Assembly: GCA_031763025.1 (NCBI GenBank) | Contig: JASSKH010000014.1 | Span: forward strand, 9,104,563 to 9,168,562 | Origin: Macrocystis pyrifera | Lineage: Eukaryota; Sar; Phaeophyceae; Laminariales; Laminariaceae | Reading direction: 5' to 3' | DNA length: 64,000 nucleotides | In this document: positions 30,432 to 41,620 of the stretch, piece after piece | Layout: each line of letters starts with the position of its first letter | How positions within the stretch are numbered: the first letter of the stretch is position 1 | The notes under the pieces: generated by a model | Databases searched by the model: none | What the model saw: only the letters and a program-made list of their open reading frames with translations | Told to the model about the DNA's origin: nothing | Program-made: the position numbers and the translations under genes

Positions 30432-33400
30432 TCACAAATCAATGCTGAACTCTGAAGCAATTTTAATCTTGAGCGCACGGGTCATCCGTAATTTGCGCAA
30501 TTCCTTCACGACGAATTCAGGCGCAGCAGAATAAATCGACCGCAAAGACTCCCACGTGCGCTCCTCTGCTTCGAAACCATCCCAATCGACCAAGACAATC
30601 ACCTCGTTGGCATCATCTTCGGCCACATGCACCAAAGCATTCATGCGGCATTCACCCTGCGCAAAGGAATGTTGGAAAACATCCTTCAGATCAGCGGTGA
30701 CGTTCAACGTCGCATCCGCATAAAATCGTAAACGAGCCACGTGAGCTTGATGCACCTTCCCAGAAACGATGTTCTGAACTGAGTACACATGATCATGATC
30801 AGCTGCTACCACACGCCACGGACCAGTCCATGTGGACAACAATTTCGGTGTGACACCCTGCCGACGAACACGAGCATACAACACGAAATCACCAACCGCA
30901 AATTTTGGCAACACCACCTGGCCCTGAGCCTGTTTACGTTTGTTGTCGCGAGACACGGCAACAGCTGCGCGAATATCGGCGCAAAATCTCTCCTGCTCTG
31001 CAACGACTTCACGGACGTTCGCACGCAACAAGTCAGCATTCATCACGTCAACATTCCACCTGCCATCAGACTCAGAAACGAGCGCCGAGAAATCGGTACG
31101 CGGAGCACGCCCAAACATCACGCTGTACGGAGTGCTTCGGTAACGTTCACGAAACGAAGTGTTCAAGGCCCACTGAGCGGCCGGCAAAACATCAACCCAC
31201 TCCGAAACCTGACGACGCTGTTCTGACAGAATGGAACGCAGAGCACGTACCACCTCTTTTACCATGCGTTCACACGTACCGTTCGACCACGGCGTGTAAG
31301 CGACAGCAAAACGATGTTCGATGTGCAACGCGTCGCTCAACAAAGCAAGCACCCTGTTCTTGAAATGCGTGGCGGTATCACTCACCCACACACGCGGCAC
31401 CCCCAAAGTCTTACACCAGGCTAGCAAATGCTTCGCTGTGACCTCGGCTGTACAAGCCTCGGCCGGTTCCAACGCCACGTAGTTGGACAAATCATCCATG
31501 ATGACCAAAACATATCGGAAACCATCCTCATCAGGCAGGCCATCGCTACCTTCGGGCCCGCTGTGGCCAACATACAAAAAATCAAAGTGCACCACTTCTC
31601 CCGGAGCGGTACCATGCACCGTGTCTCCGTAGGGACGAGGAATGAGTGCACCTGCACGCGTGTCTACACAGTGCAAACACTGGCGAACGAATTCGCGAAC
31701 CTGAGAATCCATGTGAGGCCAAACACAATATTCCTTCAGGCGAAACAAAGTCGGCGCCACACCACGGTGACCAGCCGAGCGCATGTGCGCGCACACCATC
31801 AAACGAGTTTGAAGAGCAAGATCATCCGGCGGAATCCACAAGACGTCACGCACCCCAACACGCACACGAAACAAACCATCATCGGCCAAGGTAGCTTGAC
31901 CGAAGGTTGTCGAAAATTCATGAACACCAACGCCGATACGAGCGACAGACCTTTGTTGCGAGGCACGAATCACATCCAATGCGGGAAGCGAATCGTCAGC
32001 ATTACATGGGCTGTGCACGGCAACCGAACGAACAGGCACCGTAGGAACTTTGACCCAACGAGACAACAGATCCCCCCAACAGTTTCGATCGCCAGGGATG
32101 TGTTCGATTGCATAGCGGTATTGTCCTAAAACACCCTTCCAATTCTCTAGGCGTTGTGCCATGGTCTTTGTGACCGTCGTGACACACTTCTCCGGATTGA
32201 AAATGTACTGCAAGTTTCGATGATCAGTAAAGATATGAACACCACCCCAAAGCAGGTATTCGAGCCTCCGGAACGTATTAACGATCGCAAAACCTTCTTT
32301 GTCGACAGTCGCTCAGCGCAACTGCGAACCTGTGAACGAACCACTCAGAAATCCGAGAGGCTCGTGAGACATGCTTTCCAACGCCAATCCACTGCGAAAT
32401 TCGTGTTCAGGCACTTGGGTGAGAAAACTACCCCAATGGAAATCAGAAGCGTCAGGAAACATCAAAACAACGCACCCGGGACGAGGATGATGAAGCGGCA
32501 CTGCTTGCGCCACCAAACCCCGTGCGGCATTCCACGCCCGCACCCGATCCTCCGTCCACGCGGTATCCTTGATGACACGATTGCGCGCCACTCGCTTAGT
32601 CCGACGTGTAGCCCCAACAAGGAGCTCCTCCAAAAAATCATGTAACGGTGCTACCGTTTCCGCTAAACGTGGTAACGATGTACGCAACCAGTTGACAGCC
32701 TGCAAGAATTGCATTAGTTCTCCAGCGTTTTCGGGACGACGCATTTCACTTAAACCTTGCACTCGAGCGGGGTCATGGGACACGACACCATTGGAATACA
32801 CCTTACCACACCAGACCAGTTCACGAGAGAAGAAAGTACACTTGTGGGCGGCGACAAACAGTCCAACATTCTCCAGGCGTTCAAGAATGTCATCAAGCAG
32901 CTGCAGAAGAGCTTCTTCGGTGTCTGCGAAAAAGAAAACGTCATCGACCCAAACTTTGCAATCCAAACCACGCAACACTTCAGTCATGACACCTTGGAAA
33001 TAAGAAGTCGCATTCAAAACACCTTGGGGAACACGGGTAGGCGTGAACAAACCGTCGCTTGTCGCCATGGTGAAGACGTCTTGCGCCTCCGGAGCCAAAG
33101 GCATCTGCCAGTACCCTTGAAGTAGGTCCAGCTTGCCGAAGAAACGCGCCCCCAGCAGATCTCCCATGTCTTCATGGTTGGGCATGACGCCCGGGGACTT
33201 CTCCACCTGTGCGTTCACCGCCGAGTAGTCGCTCACCAAACGGAAAGAGTCCTTCTTGGGCACCGCCATCGCCGGACTCGCCCACACCGCCTGGATGTTG
33301 TGGTAGACAAAGCCAAAAAACACCAAAGCAGCAATGCACTTCGAGAGCCAGTCCCTTTTCGTCGGTTCGTACCGACGTGGCGTTGCCTTGACAGGCTTCG

Positions 33401-35441
33401 CCTGTTGCTTCAGCTGCACTCGCATCGGCTCCACTTGCGCTGGCGGATCACCACACAGCGCACGGCGAAAAGCACCCACGCGACGAGCCAAAATTTCGCG
33501 CAAACGGGTTGCTCCGCCGACGCTTAATCCACTCTGCTCTGCCTGCTGCACGCTGTCCTCCAACGCCCGTTCTCGGGCCGTCCGCTCCTCCTCCGGATCC
33601 ATGAACATGTCTGGCCCCCGGTCGACCAAATGTTCCACCGCCTTGTCCTCCGGAGCATCCACCGTAGCCTCGGTCTGAAAAGCACGCACGGAAACCGTCA
33701 CTCTGCGCGCCGCAAGGTAACTCGGAGTCTCCACACCGGTCGAGACCGGCACTGCGCGAGGGCGAAGCTTCTCCAGAGCTTCGCGGTAGACGTCGATGCC
33801 AAGAGCTTTCATGGTAGCCATGCCAAACAGAACGACGTTATCTGTACCAGGCATGACCGCGAAAGTGATGGGCTCCAATTTCACCGCTCCCCACGGCGTC
33901 CGTACACTCACGGCAATCGGCACCGTTTTGTGCGTGACCATCACTGAAACACCCGTAGCGGTTTTCGCCTGCTGCGGGCCATTTTCGAACGGAATTTGCA
34001 GATCGGCGCCGCCGAAATGCGAAGACAGCTGCTGAAGTAAGCCGACACCGATGGACGTGAGCGCCGACCCCGAATCAAGGATCACACGCGCCATCAGCGA
34101 ACCAACCGACCCTGGCAAAGAGAGATCAGCGCGTAAACACTCAGCGCTGCGATCGACAGGCACTTCACCTGCCGTTGAACTCTGGTCGGTACCAAGAGTC
34201 ACCTGACGCCATGGCTGCCCTCCTACAGCCGGCGCCGAAGAAATAGAATCGGCGGTCCACCCCGACCAAGACGTCGAATATACAGACGGTTCCGGCGCTA
34301 CCGCCCCTGCAGCAGCACCAGACACTGACTCCGCCCGCTCGGTGGATGGCGAAGTTCTCGCTCCAGCAGCACCCACCGATGTTCCAGCTCCTCCAACGTA
34401 TACAGCTCGGCCGGCAACAGACGAACCAGATCCCGACCCAGCGGCTCCTGCCGCTGGCGCACCAGAAGTTGAAGAAGCAACAGCAGAAGTTCCACCGCCC
34501 GCTGTCAATTGATTGCCACCACGGCCACCGCGCCCGCGTCCATGGTTGAATCTGCCCCGGCCGCCATTGCGGCCCCCGCGATACCCTGACGACCCGCGCC
34601 CACCACTGCTGGGAGCTGTGCCGCCACCGCGAGCTTTTGGGCAATCAGAAACATAATGGTTGGGATCACCACACTCGAAACAGACGCGAACAAACGACTT
34701 TTTCGCGGACTGCTGCTGTTTCGGTTTCTGCTGCTGTTGGCGTCGCGGTTCAGCTGCCCCTGCAGCATCTTTCCGACCATACGCCTCGATGAATTTCCAC
34801 TGTTCTGCAGCAGAAAAAATTTGGTCCATGACCAATGCCGGGTCCTTCTTCCACCCTGCAGCGTACGTTAGCTGACCTTTTACGTACTTTTTGAACTCGG
34901 ACGGCCATAAGCCATCCACCAACGCCATGCTCACAAATTCCGCCGGTCCGGGCAACCACGAACGGTCCTGCGCGCGGTACATGGCATGCACCGCGTGATT
35001 CTCCGCAAAATACTTTTCCATAGCGGAGTTTACCATCATCGCGCGGTCTTTGACGGATGTTTCACCGCCCTGCTTTTCATCGCGCCTCATTGAGAGAACG
35101 CGACGCAAGTCCGCTGCCGCCCGCGAGGTGTCAAATCTGTTGCTGGTGGTTGTGTAACCAGCGTGCTGCCTAACAGCGTCCAACAACTCCGAGGCGGTCA
35201 TCGTAGTCTGATGCTTGTAAAATCCCTCAAAACACCGATGAATGTAATTGGGGATAAGCTGGCCCATGCTCACTTTGGAGTGCTGAACCACCCCCTGAGC
35301 GTTGGCGAGCTGCAGCCGTTCCTCATAATCGAGGTACGCTGCGTAAAAAACACGAGAGGCCTGCTCGGTCCACACCTCTCCGTATTTCGGTGGAGTCAGA
35401 GACTCCCCTACCACCAGCGGCGTGCTTGCCGTGTGCGCCAT
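30432..35441 (-). CDS. gag-pol: Chromovirus gag-pol polyprotein, interrupted by one in-frame TGA
   Basis: ATG at 35441, final stop at 30432; 1,669 codons plus stop if the TGA at 32313-32315 is read through. In order: Gag with a CCHC zinc knuckle (CFECGDPNHYVSDC, residue ~252), a Gly/Arg-rich nucleic-acid-binding stretch, aspartic protease (ILDSGSALTSIG, ~453), reverse transcriptase (DYSAVNAQ; GYWQMPL; catalytic VWVDDVFFFAD, ~830), RNase H (MFPDASDFHWG, ~995), integrase with HHCC zinc finger (GHRGVAP…CLHC) and DDE residues (HFDFLYVG, VSDTATHF, CERMVKEV), and a C-terminal chromodomain (VLVDWDGFEAEERTWESL). Upstream and downstream halves share the same frame, so only the TGA separates them. It falls between …GSFTGSQLR and ATVDKEGFAIV, inside RNase H. 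Either this copy carries a single inactivating point change, or the element uses stop readthrough. Confidence 0.95.
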
Positions 35442-35648
35442 AATCCACAGCAGTCCACCTGGACTCTACTGTAATAACGGAGAAACTGCCGCCTGACCTG
35501 TGCGTCCTCCAGCTCCCGGAGCGTCCTCCCCTGCTGTGCGCTTCAAGCCGTTTCGATCCGTCCAACGGGCCAACTGCCTTCCCAGCTGTGACCCAATACT
35601 CCGCAGCCGAAAACTCCTCCAACAGAAGTTCCGCGAATATCTAGATAT
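35442..35648 (-). promoter_or_regulatory. Chromovirus leader and primer-binding region
   Basis: Just inside the 5' LTR the minus strand reads ATATCTAGATATTCGCGG, beginning with the 12-base palindrome ATATCTAGATAT. A canonical TGG-starting site complementary to a tRNA 3' end is not evident. The primer may be a tRNA fragment or self-priming. The leader then reaches the gag ATG. Confidence 0.4.
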
Positions 35649-35880
35649 TATGGCCTCTGCCAGATGATATCAGCAAGAGGGCTTCCAGCGAGGGACTCCA
35701 CCAGTCTCGCTGGCCTCGCACTCAGTAAGTCTTGTTCTTAGAGCTTGTATTATCACGGAGTGATCCTCATCGGACCACGAGCCAGGTGGCTAGGGGACAT
35801 CACACAGGATCCCCGGCCACTGCTCCACTCACACATGCGATTACACTGAAACCTCCACGGCTTGGTATCTTTTGGCTACA
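35649..35880 (-). repeat. Chromovirus 5' LTR
   Basis: Identical to the 3' LTR. Expected to carry the element's promoter and polyadenylation signals; no TATA box is obvious by eye. Confidence 0.95.
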
Positions 35881-36084
35881 GCCAGGATGTGCAACTAATG
35901 TTGTTACAAAAAAAGAAAAAAAAAAGGAGAACGCAGAACCCCGAAAGATACTCGTTTGCCCATCATGAGCAGAAAGATCGCAGACATTTGCTGCCTCCGT
36001 ACACTGCTGCTGCTTAAGATTCGAAACTGGAGACTGAATGAAGACCGCAGAGACCAGCAGACATGGTGTTGTCGTCTGTGCACT

Positions 36085-36560
36085 CTGTGTGTGTTCTTCA
36101 TATTTAACCGTTCTTTGTACCCGTCGACATCCAGCACAATGGTATACGGTTTACCCCGGGCTTGGTAATCGATCGATATTTTGCCCCTATAGCTCGGTTG
36201 GAAACACCTTTACATTCGACGTCGTCCAGGTCACGGATTCGAACCTCACGTAGAACGTTTCTTTTCTAGAAACGTTTGCGCGTACATCCCTAAAAATACA
36301 CATCGCCCTGGTTCCTCAGGTAATCAAACGAAGCGGGTAGGTCAGCGTACGGACGTATACGGTTTTGACGTCTCATAGTGCACGCCGTTCAGAGGGGGGG
36401 AGAGTGTTATAAGCATTACCCTGGGCTGGGTAATCGATCGGCCTTTTACCCCTATAGCTCAGTAGGTAACACCTTCACAACAACAAGAGTCCGTGCCGAT
36501 TCTTCAATCCTAGGTCGGCAGTTCTTCTGGTGTCACAGAGAAACTAATCCTGAACATTAT
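36085..36560 (-). mobile_element. LINE 3' tail split by an insertion
   Basis: GTGTGTGTTCTTCATATTTAA…GTACCCGTCGACATCCAGCA (36088-36138) is the CA-tailed LINE 3' terminus in reverse. Its continuation, AGTCCGTGCCGATTCTTCAA…GTGTCACAGAG, resumes only at about 36488. About 350 bp has been inserted between the two halves. Confidence 0.7.
36141..36486 (+). mobile_element. Insertion with two direct tRNA-like heads
   Basis: Two related ~70-bp blocks, at about 36147-36215 and 36415-36480, share TTACCC(C/T)GGGCT(T/G)GGTAATCGATCG and CCCCTATAGCTC(G/A)GT, an A-box-like tRNA start. The first is followed after 40 bp by GGATTCGAACCTC, a B-box match. This looks like a tRNA-derived, dimeric SINE-like unit different from the SINE family at 11-18 kb. 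The acceptor stem is not restored, so it is not a functional tRNA gene. Confidence 0.45.
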
Positions 36561-36599
36561 TATGCAGTAAGCTACGTACTACAGCTGCACTCGTATCGA

Positions 36600-37317
36600 T
36601 AATCCAGCTCTACTCGCAGTAGAAATTCGGGTTCGATTCTCGATAGGCAGTCCGTAGGCGTATGATATTGATATGAATACTATGCACTACAGCATGTTTC
36701 ACGCTTATTACTTTCGATATCGATCATGTGTATTGTATATGACATGCCAGCGAGTGCCCTCTCCCCCCTTCCCCCTTTTCTTCTGCAGTATTTTTCATTT
36801 GAAAAAATAAACTCGTACTTTGTGCGTACGTGTATACGAGCAATGAATACCTGGCACCTTGATACATGTACGTACACGCTGGGGCGATGGGACTTCGGTG
36901 GCACCTGGCGGGACGCTTAGACAAAATCGTACGGGAAATAGAGGTAAATATTTTTTTGACGAACTCGAGGGAACGAAATGCATCAAAATAAAAGGCGAAG
37001 AGAAGCTTGCTACCAAAAAAATATTACAATGAGGCGCGCGACCGCGAAGCGCGAGTCGGTCGAGCTACAACAGTAGATGCGGCAAACACGGCTGAAAAAA
37101 TGGCTGGGCCAAAATGGTCCGAAAAACTTCAAACGATTTTGTTCTTTGAGTTCTACTTAGTAACGAGTACTCCTAGGCAAACTGTGCCTGTCCACAGCAT
37201 CAGCAACGTGCGGGCCGTGTCCAAAGACATGCTGCAGGTAGGTGGCCCATCCTCCTATTAATACGACTGATGAGGGGACGGAGAAGCAGACGAAGATCTG
37301 CTGTTGTAAATGTCGGT
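36600..37317. other. No recognisable gene
   Basis: GGGTTCGATTCTCG near 36630 resembles a pol III B box without a partner A box. A segment at about 37140-37210 (GTTCTACTTAGTAACGAGTACTCCTAGGC…) is loosely repeated after the microsatellite at 38358-38435, so the microsatellite may lie inside a repeat. Confidence 0.4.
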
Positions 37318-37339
37318 GCAGCAGTAGTAGTAGCATTAA

Positions 37340-37401
<62 letters not shown>

Positions 37402-37598
37402 AGAGTAGGAGTAGGAGTAGTAGTAGTAGCAGTAGCAGTAGCAGTAGTAGGAGTAGGAGTAGGAGTAGCAGTAGCAGTAGCAGTAGCAGTAGCAGTAGCA
37501 GTAGCAGTAACAGTAGCAGTAGCAGTAGCAGTAGGAGCAGCAGTAGCAGTAGCAGTTGGAGTTTTAGTAGCAGTAGTAGTAGTAGTATTAGTAGCAGC

Positions 37599-37632
<34 letters not shown>

Positions 37633-37660
37633 CTATTAATAGTAGTAGTAGTACTATTAA

Positions 37661-37692
<32 letters not shown>

Positions 37693-38060
37693 TAGTAGTA
37701 GTAGTAGTAGTAATAGTAGTAGTAGTAGTAGTACTACTACTACTAGTGTAGTAGTACTACTACTACTAGTACTACTACTAGTACTAGTAGTAGTACTAGT
37801 ACTACTACTAGTACTAGTACTAGGAGTAGGAGTAGGAGTAGCAGTAGCAGTAGCAGTAGCAGGAGTTGGAATAGGAGTAAGAGTAGGAGTAGGAGTAGCA
37901 GTAGGAGTAGCAGTAGCAGTAGCAGTAGCAGTAGCAGTAGCAGTAGGAGTAGCAGTAGCAGTAGCAGTAGCAGTAGGAGTAGGAGTAGGAGTAGCAGTAG
38001 CAGTACGAGTAGGAGTAGGAGTAGGAGTAGGAGTAGGAGTAGGAGTAGTAGTAGGAGTAG

Positions 38061-38104
<44 letters not shown>

Positions 38105-38310
38105 TTTATAGTAGTAGTAGTAGTAGTAGTACTAGTAGTACTAGTAGTATTAATAGTAGTAGTAGTAGCAGTAGTAGTAGTAGGAATAGTAATAGGAGTA
38201 GGAGTAGCAGTAGCAGTAGCAGTAGCAGTAGCAGTAGGAGTAGGAGTAGGAGTAGAAGTAGTAGTACTAGTACTAGTAGTAGTAGTAGTAGCATACTATT
38301 ATAGTAAGTA
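37318..38310 (+). repeat. ~1-kb variant trinucleotide array (AGT/AGC/AGG)
   Basis: Nearly uninterrupted trinucleotide repeat in blocks: AGT-rich, AGC-AGT, AGG-AGT and mixtures, with occasional ATTAAT interruptions. Between about 37725 and 37825 the repeat switches strand to ACT units and back several times, producing dense CTAGTACTAG-type palindromes. Long poly-Ser, poly-Val and poly-Leu frames here are repeat artefacts. Confidence 0.95.
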
Positions 38311-38724
38311 TTAATATTAATAGTAGCAGTGGCACCTGTCATAACGGTTTTGTTTTTTTCGTTCTACGTACCTAACGAAACCCAACTCTGCGAGTACTCG
38401 TAGGCAGAATGCGCCTGGTCCACAAAACGCGTCGGAAAAAATCCTGACGTTGCGGCACTGCTTGTTGGGGATCACGGTGCCGACTGGTCTCTCTCGTCAC
38501 TCTCACCAACTCCAACTTCGACTTCACAAAAAAAGACAAGCAAAACTGAGAACAGCGCTCGAATGCATTTCTTCAAAGGCAATAATAATATCTATACAAT
38601 AAGCAACATAAAATCAACTCCTCGAACCTCGGCGCAATTAGAACCTAGACTCCCCATCTCCCAAAGTGATAGAGCATCTCTCCAAATCTCGGAAAATAGA
38701 TACTCAACTCCTTCCAGAAAAGGT
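38311..38724. other. No recognisable gene
   Basis: Contains the loosely repeated microsatellite flank (38358-38435) and the GCTTGTTGGGGATC string of repeat G. Otherwise unremarkable. Confidence 0.4.
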
Positions 38725-38965
38725 TAAACTCTCCATTGCTGCGGGGACAACTCGTGCGCCGGGTGATCCAACGCTCTACCTTGCCATGAGGCGCGGGAGC
38801 AAAAGAAGAGATGGTAGAGTACACGTACTTGTGAGGTTAAGGGGCCTCCCATTCCCCTTCCCCGTGACCCTGGAAAATCATCCAAAAATATTTTTATGCA
38901 ACCCATTCGGGAAAACGAAACGTAAACCCCACCGCCACCGCATATTCCCGTCACACAATTTGAAG
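38725..38965 (-). repeat. Dispersed repeat F, copy 2
   Basis: Reverse-complement relative of 4157-4410 (CCCGAATGGGTTGCATAA, TTTTTGGATGATTTTCCAGG, CGCGCCTCATGGC). On the minus strand GGCAAGGTAGAGCGTTGG resembles a tRNA D-arm, so a tRNA-derived origin is possible but unproven. Confidence 0.6.
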
Positions 38966-38967
38966 TA

Positions 38968-40240
38968 GGGTTGGATATCGTACCGAAACTTTCTATATAT
39001 CGTTCGACAAAGAAATAATTATCGAAATAGAAATCGACAATAGTTTCTATAATTCGGTAAACAATAACGACATCGAACGACTCCCTGGGGGATGGGGGAC
39101 ACGGCAACAAACAGCACTAACCCTGGTATCCGAGCATAAGATCAGGTCAAGCCTATAACACCGTCAAATATCTCAGTTGAGATATCCAGCGCCAGGTGTA
39201 TGTACTACGTGGTACGTTTGAAGCAGCACGGTGTACCAGAGAAGAAGAAGAGGACTAAGAAAGGAAGGTTGAGACACGAACTTCGGGAGTGGTTTATTAT
39301 AGTGGATGACGCGCTCCCCTTTTAAAGCAAGAAATTCAGCCTGGGCCAGGTTTCTTATTGAACAATATATATCCCGCCTGTGCTGCTCGTTGATTCTGGT
39401 AAACCACTTCTGGTGTTGTATTGACCGTCATACATGTATGGTTTATTGTGTATATATAATGCGATAAACAGCTGAGCTGTCCCTTGTAAACACATACGTA
39501 GTAATAGGAGTACAACAGTACAGCAGTATACCAGTAAAGGACGACTATTTAGAAAAACGAGCAATAGGAATGGTAGGCTGAGATTAACAAGACAAAATGG
39601 AAGCCGGGATTCGTTACTGCATACTGAAATAAGTGTATCACGCACCAATTCTCGTTTAAGAAATCCATCCTGGGCCAGTTTTCCCGTTTCTTATTGAGTG
39701 TTCGTACTTTGTATACCAATGAAATTATATATTACGATGAGTGGATAGTGGTGTCATCGTTTGTATGTGTAACAAGGTACACAGTGCGGGGTGGAGAGGT
39801 AATACGGCTACAGAGGAAGCAAGAGGATGGTGTGTGAAGACCCTCCTATAGATACGACCTTATATTTTGAGCAATATTGGGCAGCTGCACACCGCTCAAC
39901 CTTCTGCGCGTGGCAGTCAAAACCCGTCCACATTTTTTAGAACAGCGAACTGTCATTTTAACTTTTTTTTTTAATCTAGGTGAGAGAACTTGGCTCTTGC
40001 AGCAGCAGGTATCAGGGTGGTAGGTGCAGGGGGGTGGTGGGAAGTACAGGGGAATTGGGAAAGAGCGGGTAGGAGCAGTGATTGCAGTAAAGATATTCAT
40101 AAGGGGGTTTACGTTTGTTTTTGGTCTAGTTTCGTCAAGTATTCAGGTCTGATGGTCAATTCTGAAGCCATTGGATCGCGGACTTCCTTCTACTGTATAT
40201 GTGAATGGTGTGATTGGAATAAGCACTACTACTAAACTGT
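38968..40240 (+). repeat. Old composite repeat, uninterrupted copy
   Basis: Continuous counterpart of the split copy at 8766-12866. It carries the pre-insertion sequences for the TRIM (AATAACG, 39063) and for the SINE sites (ATACATGTATGGTTTATTGT and AAACAGCTGAGCTG near 39429-39475). Two ~120-bp related halves (39262-39360, 39578-39700) share GGCTGAGATTAAC-like and CCTGGGCCAG sequence. No ORF of note, and no terminal inverted repeats were found. Confidence 0.8.
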
Positions 40241-40957
40241 CAGATAGCAAATAAAAAATATTACAATGTGAATGTGTATCAAGGTACCCGGTGCCACATA
40301 TCCCTGGTATAAAACGGCAGTGCCGACGTTTGATACCAGTACCACCGCAGCTGTAGCAGTAGGAACGTGTTTTTTACCACACCGGTATCTGTCTCGTGGT
40401 GTATTGCCCTCTACAGGCCCTATGAAGGCAGTGCAGATATATAGGCTGGTATAGGACACAGCGATGCCGATGCTGGAGAGGGCACGCTGCTTGTAGTTCA
40501 CGATCTTCTTATCACCGCTAACAAATGGTACCCGGAAAAAACACTCACGCAAGAGCTGTCTTGGATTTTGACCTCCGACCCATATGCTGTAAAGCACAAG
40601 GCAATAACGCTAATGTAATAGGAGACTGAGTGTTGATCTATCCAATCTCTTATATATTTTTGCCTAGATTGATGTGTGTATATATGTGTGTACAGCGACA
40701 GACCGTTGGCATCGCAATGATCCTTTTCGAAAAAAATCATAAATAGAACGCCCCCCCGAGACACGACCTGAGCACTGCCTGCCGTGGCTATTCCCGGCAG
40801 AGACGAGGGAGGCGAGCAATGTGAGGCGCGTACAGGAAACAGCGCACCGATTCTCAGACCTCGTGGCGAGTTATCCTAGCTCCTGAACGACTAAAAAAAC
40901 AGATCTAAAAGCTCATTTCGATCTTTCACGCCCGACCTCAATCGACTTGGTACCTAT
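40241..40957. other. No recognisable gene
   Basis: Short ORFs only. Includes a short TATATATGTGTGT run near 40678 and a C run near 40752. Confidence 0.4.
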
Positions 40958-41620
40958 ATGAGCTGGGCCAGCCCAAAAATGGATATTCCGTCCGAAGGTC
41001 GTATCTCGTGAACCACTGCGAAGCAGGACTTTAAATTAAGAGGCACTAACTCCACGACGCAAAAAGTATATAAAATATGACATGTTAATTATTCGACTCG
41101 ATCTCGACGACATATCGGCGAAAACTAAAAAATACCAACTTTTCAACACGATATTCGTGTTAAAATCGTCGATCCCGATCAAGGCGAAAAATAATGAAGA
41201 CTTGAAGACCCTACGAGAAGACCGATGTACGTTTCATGGCCCGGTTCGCCATCACCCATCAAGAGATATTGCCAGACCACAATTTCCATGCGTAAAACAA
41301 GCGTATACGATACATGTTTTTTTGCGATGCCCCGCACAATTTTACGAGTTACAATCTGAAAAACAACCTCGTATTTTTCCACATATGCAGACAAACGCCA
41401 AGCGAGCCCTTTATTTCTTCGGAGAAGTTACGGTCGCTTTGTGTTTTTCCGGGTCTTTGTATCGGTCATATCCCTCGAACGAAAAAGGGACTTGCTTTCC
41501 ATTCGTGGGTATTGCAATTATCAATACTGTGTATAAAAAGGCATCCAAGTAATAGAGGTATAGAGCGGGGCGTCGCCACTCTACTGCTTTAGCAGCACCT
41601 CGGCTGGCCCAGCTCGTATG
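40958..41620. mobile_element. Candidate TIR element, about 660 bp
   Basis: ATATGAGCTGGGCCAGCC at the left matches the complement of GGCTGGCCCAGCTCGTAT at the right (17 of 18). The target duplication is not clear. Inside is an ATG frame at 41082-41552 (156 codons) preceded by GTATATAAAAT at 41065, a possible TATA box. The predicted protein has no recognised domain and no transposase signature. It could be a small DNA transposon carrying an unknown ORF, or two chance inverted repeats around a small gene. Confidence 0.35.
41082..41552 (+). CDS. 156-codon ORF of unknown function inside the TIR candidate
   Basis: ATG to TAA frame, lysine-rich at the N-terminus (KAKNNEDLKTLREDRC), with several cysteines and an aromatic-rich C-terminal half. 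No signal peptide, membrane segment or motif is recognisable. TATA-like sequence lies 17 bp upstream of the ATG, which is unusually close for a eukaryotic gene. It may simply be a chance open frame in AT-rich DNA. Confidence 0.25.
   Translation: MLIIRLDLDDISAKTKKYQLFNTIFVLKSSIPIKAKNNEDLKTLREDRCTFHGPVRHHPSRDIARPQFPCVKQAYTIHVFLRCPAQFYELQSEKQPRIFPHMQTNAKRALYFFGEVTVALCFSGSLYRSYPSNEKGTCFPFVGIAIINTVYKKASK

Larger units (their letters stand above)
30122..35880 (-). mobile_element. Ty3/Gypsy chromovirus, full length, recent
   Basis: A 5.76-kb element on the minus strand: 5' LTR (35649-35880), ~207-bp leader, one gag-pol frame (35441-30432), 3' LTR (30122-30353). The two 232-bp LTRs are identical base for base, so the insertion is recent. 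GCCA flanks both ends (30118-30121, 35881-35884) as a 4-bp target duplication, and the LTR then reads TGTAGCC…GGCCATA. Domain order gag, protease, reverse transcriptase, RNase H, integrase, chromodomain identifies a chromovirus. It is intact except for one in-frame TGA. Confidence 0.95.

Noticed and set aside
30789-35474. Plus-strand ORFs of 100-230 codons across the chromovirus
   Set aside because: Antisense shadows of the gag-pol frame; they have no domain sequence of their own.
37242-38342. Poly-Ser, poly-Val and poly-Leu ORFs on both strands
   Set aside because: All frames of the AGT/AGC/AGG array are open; a microsatellite artefact.
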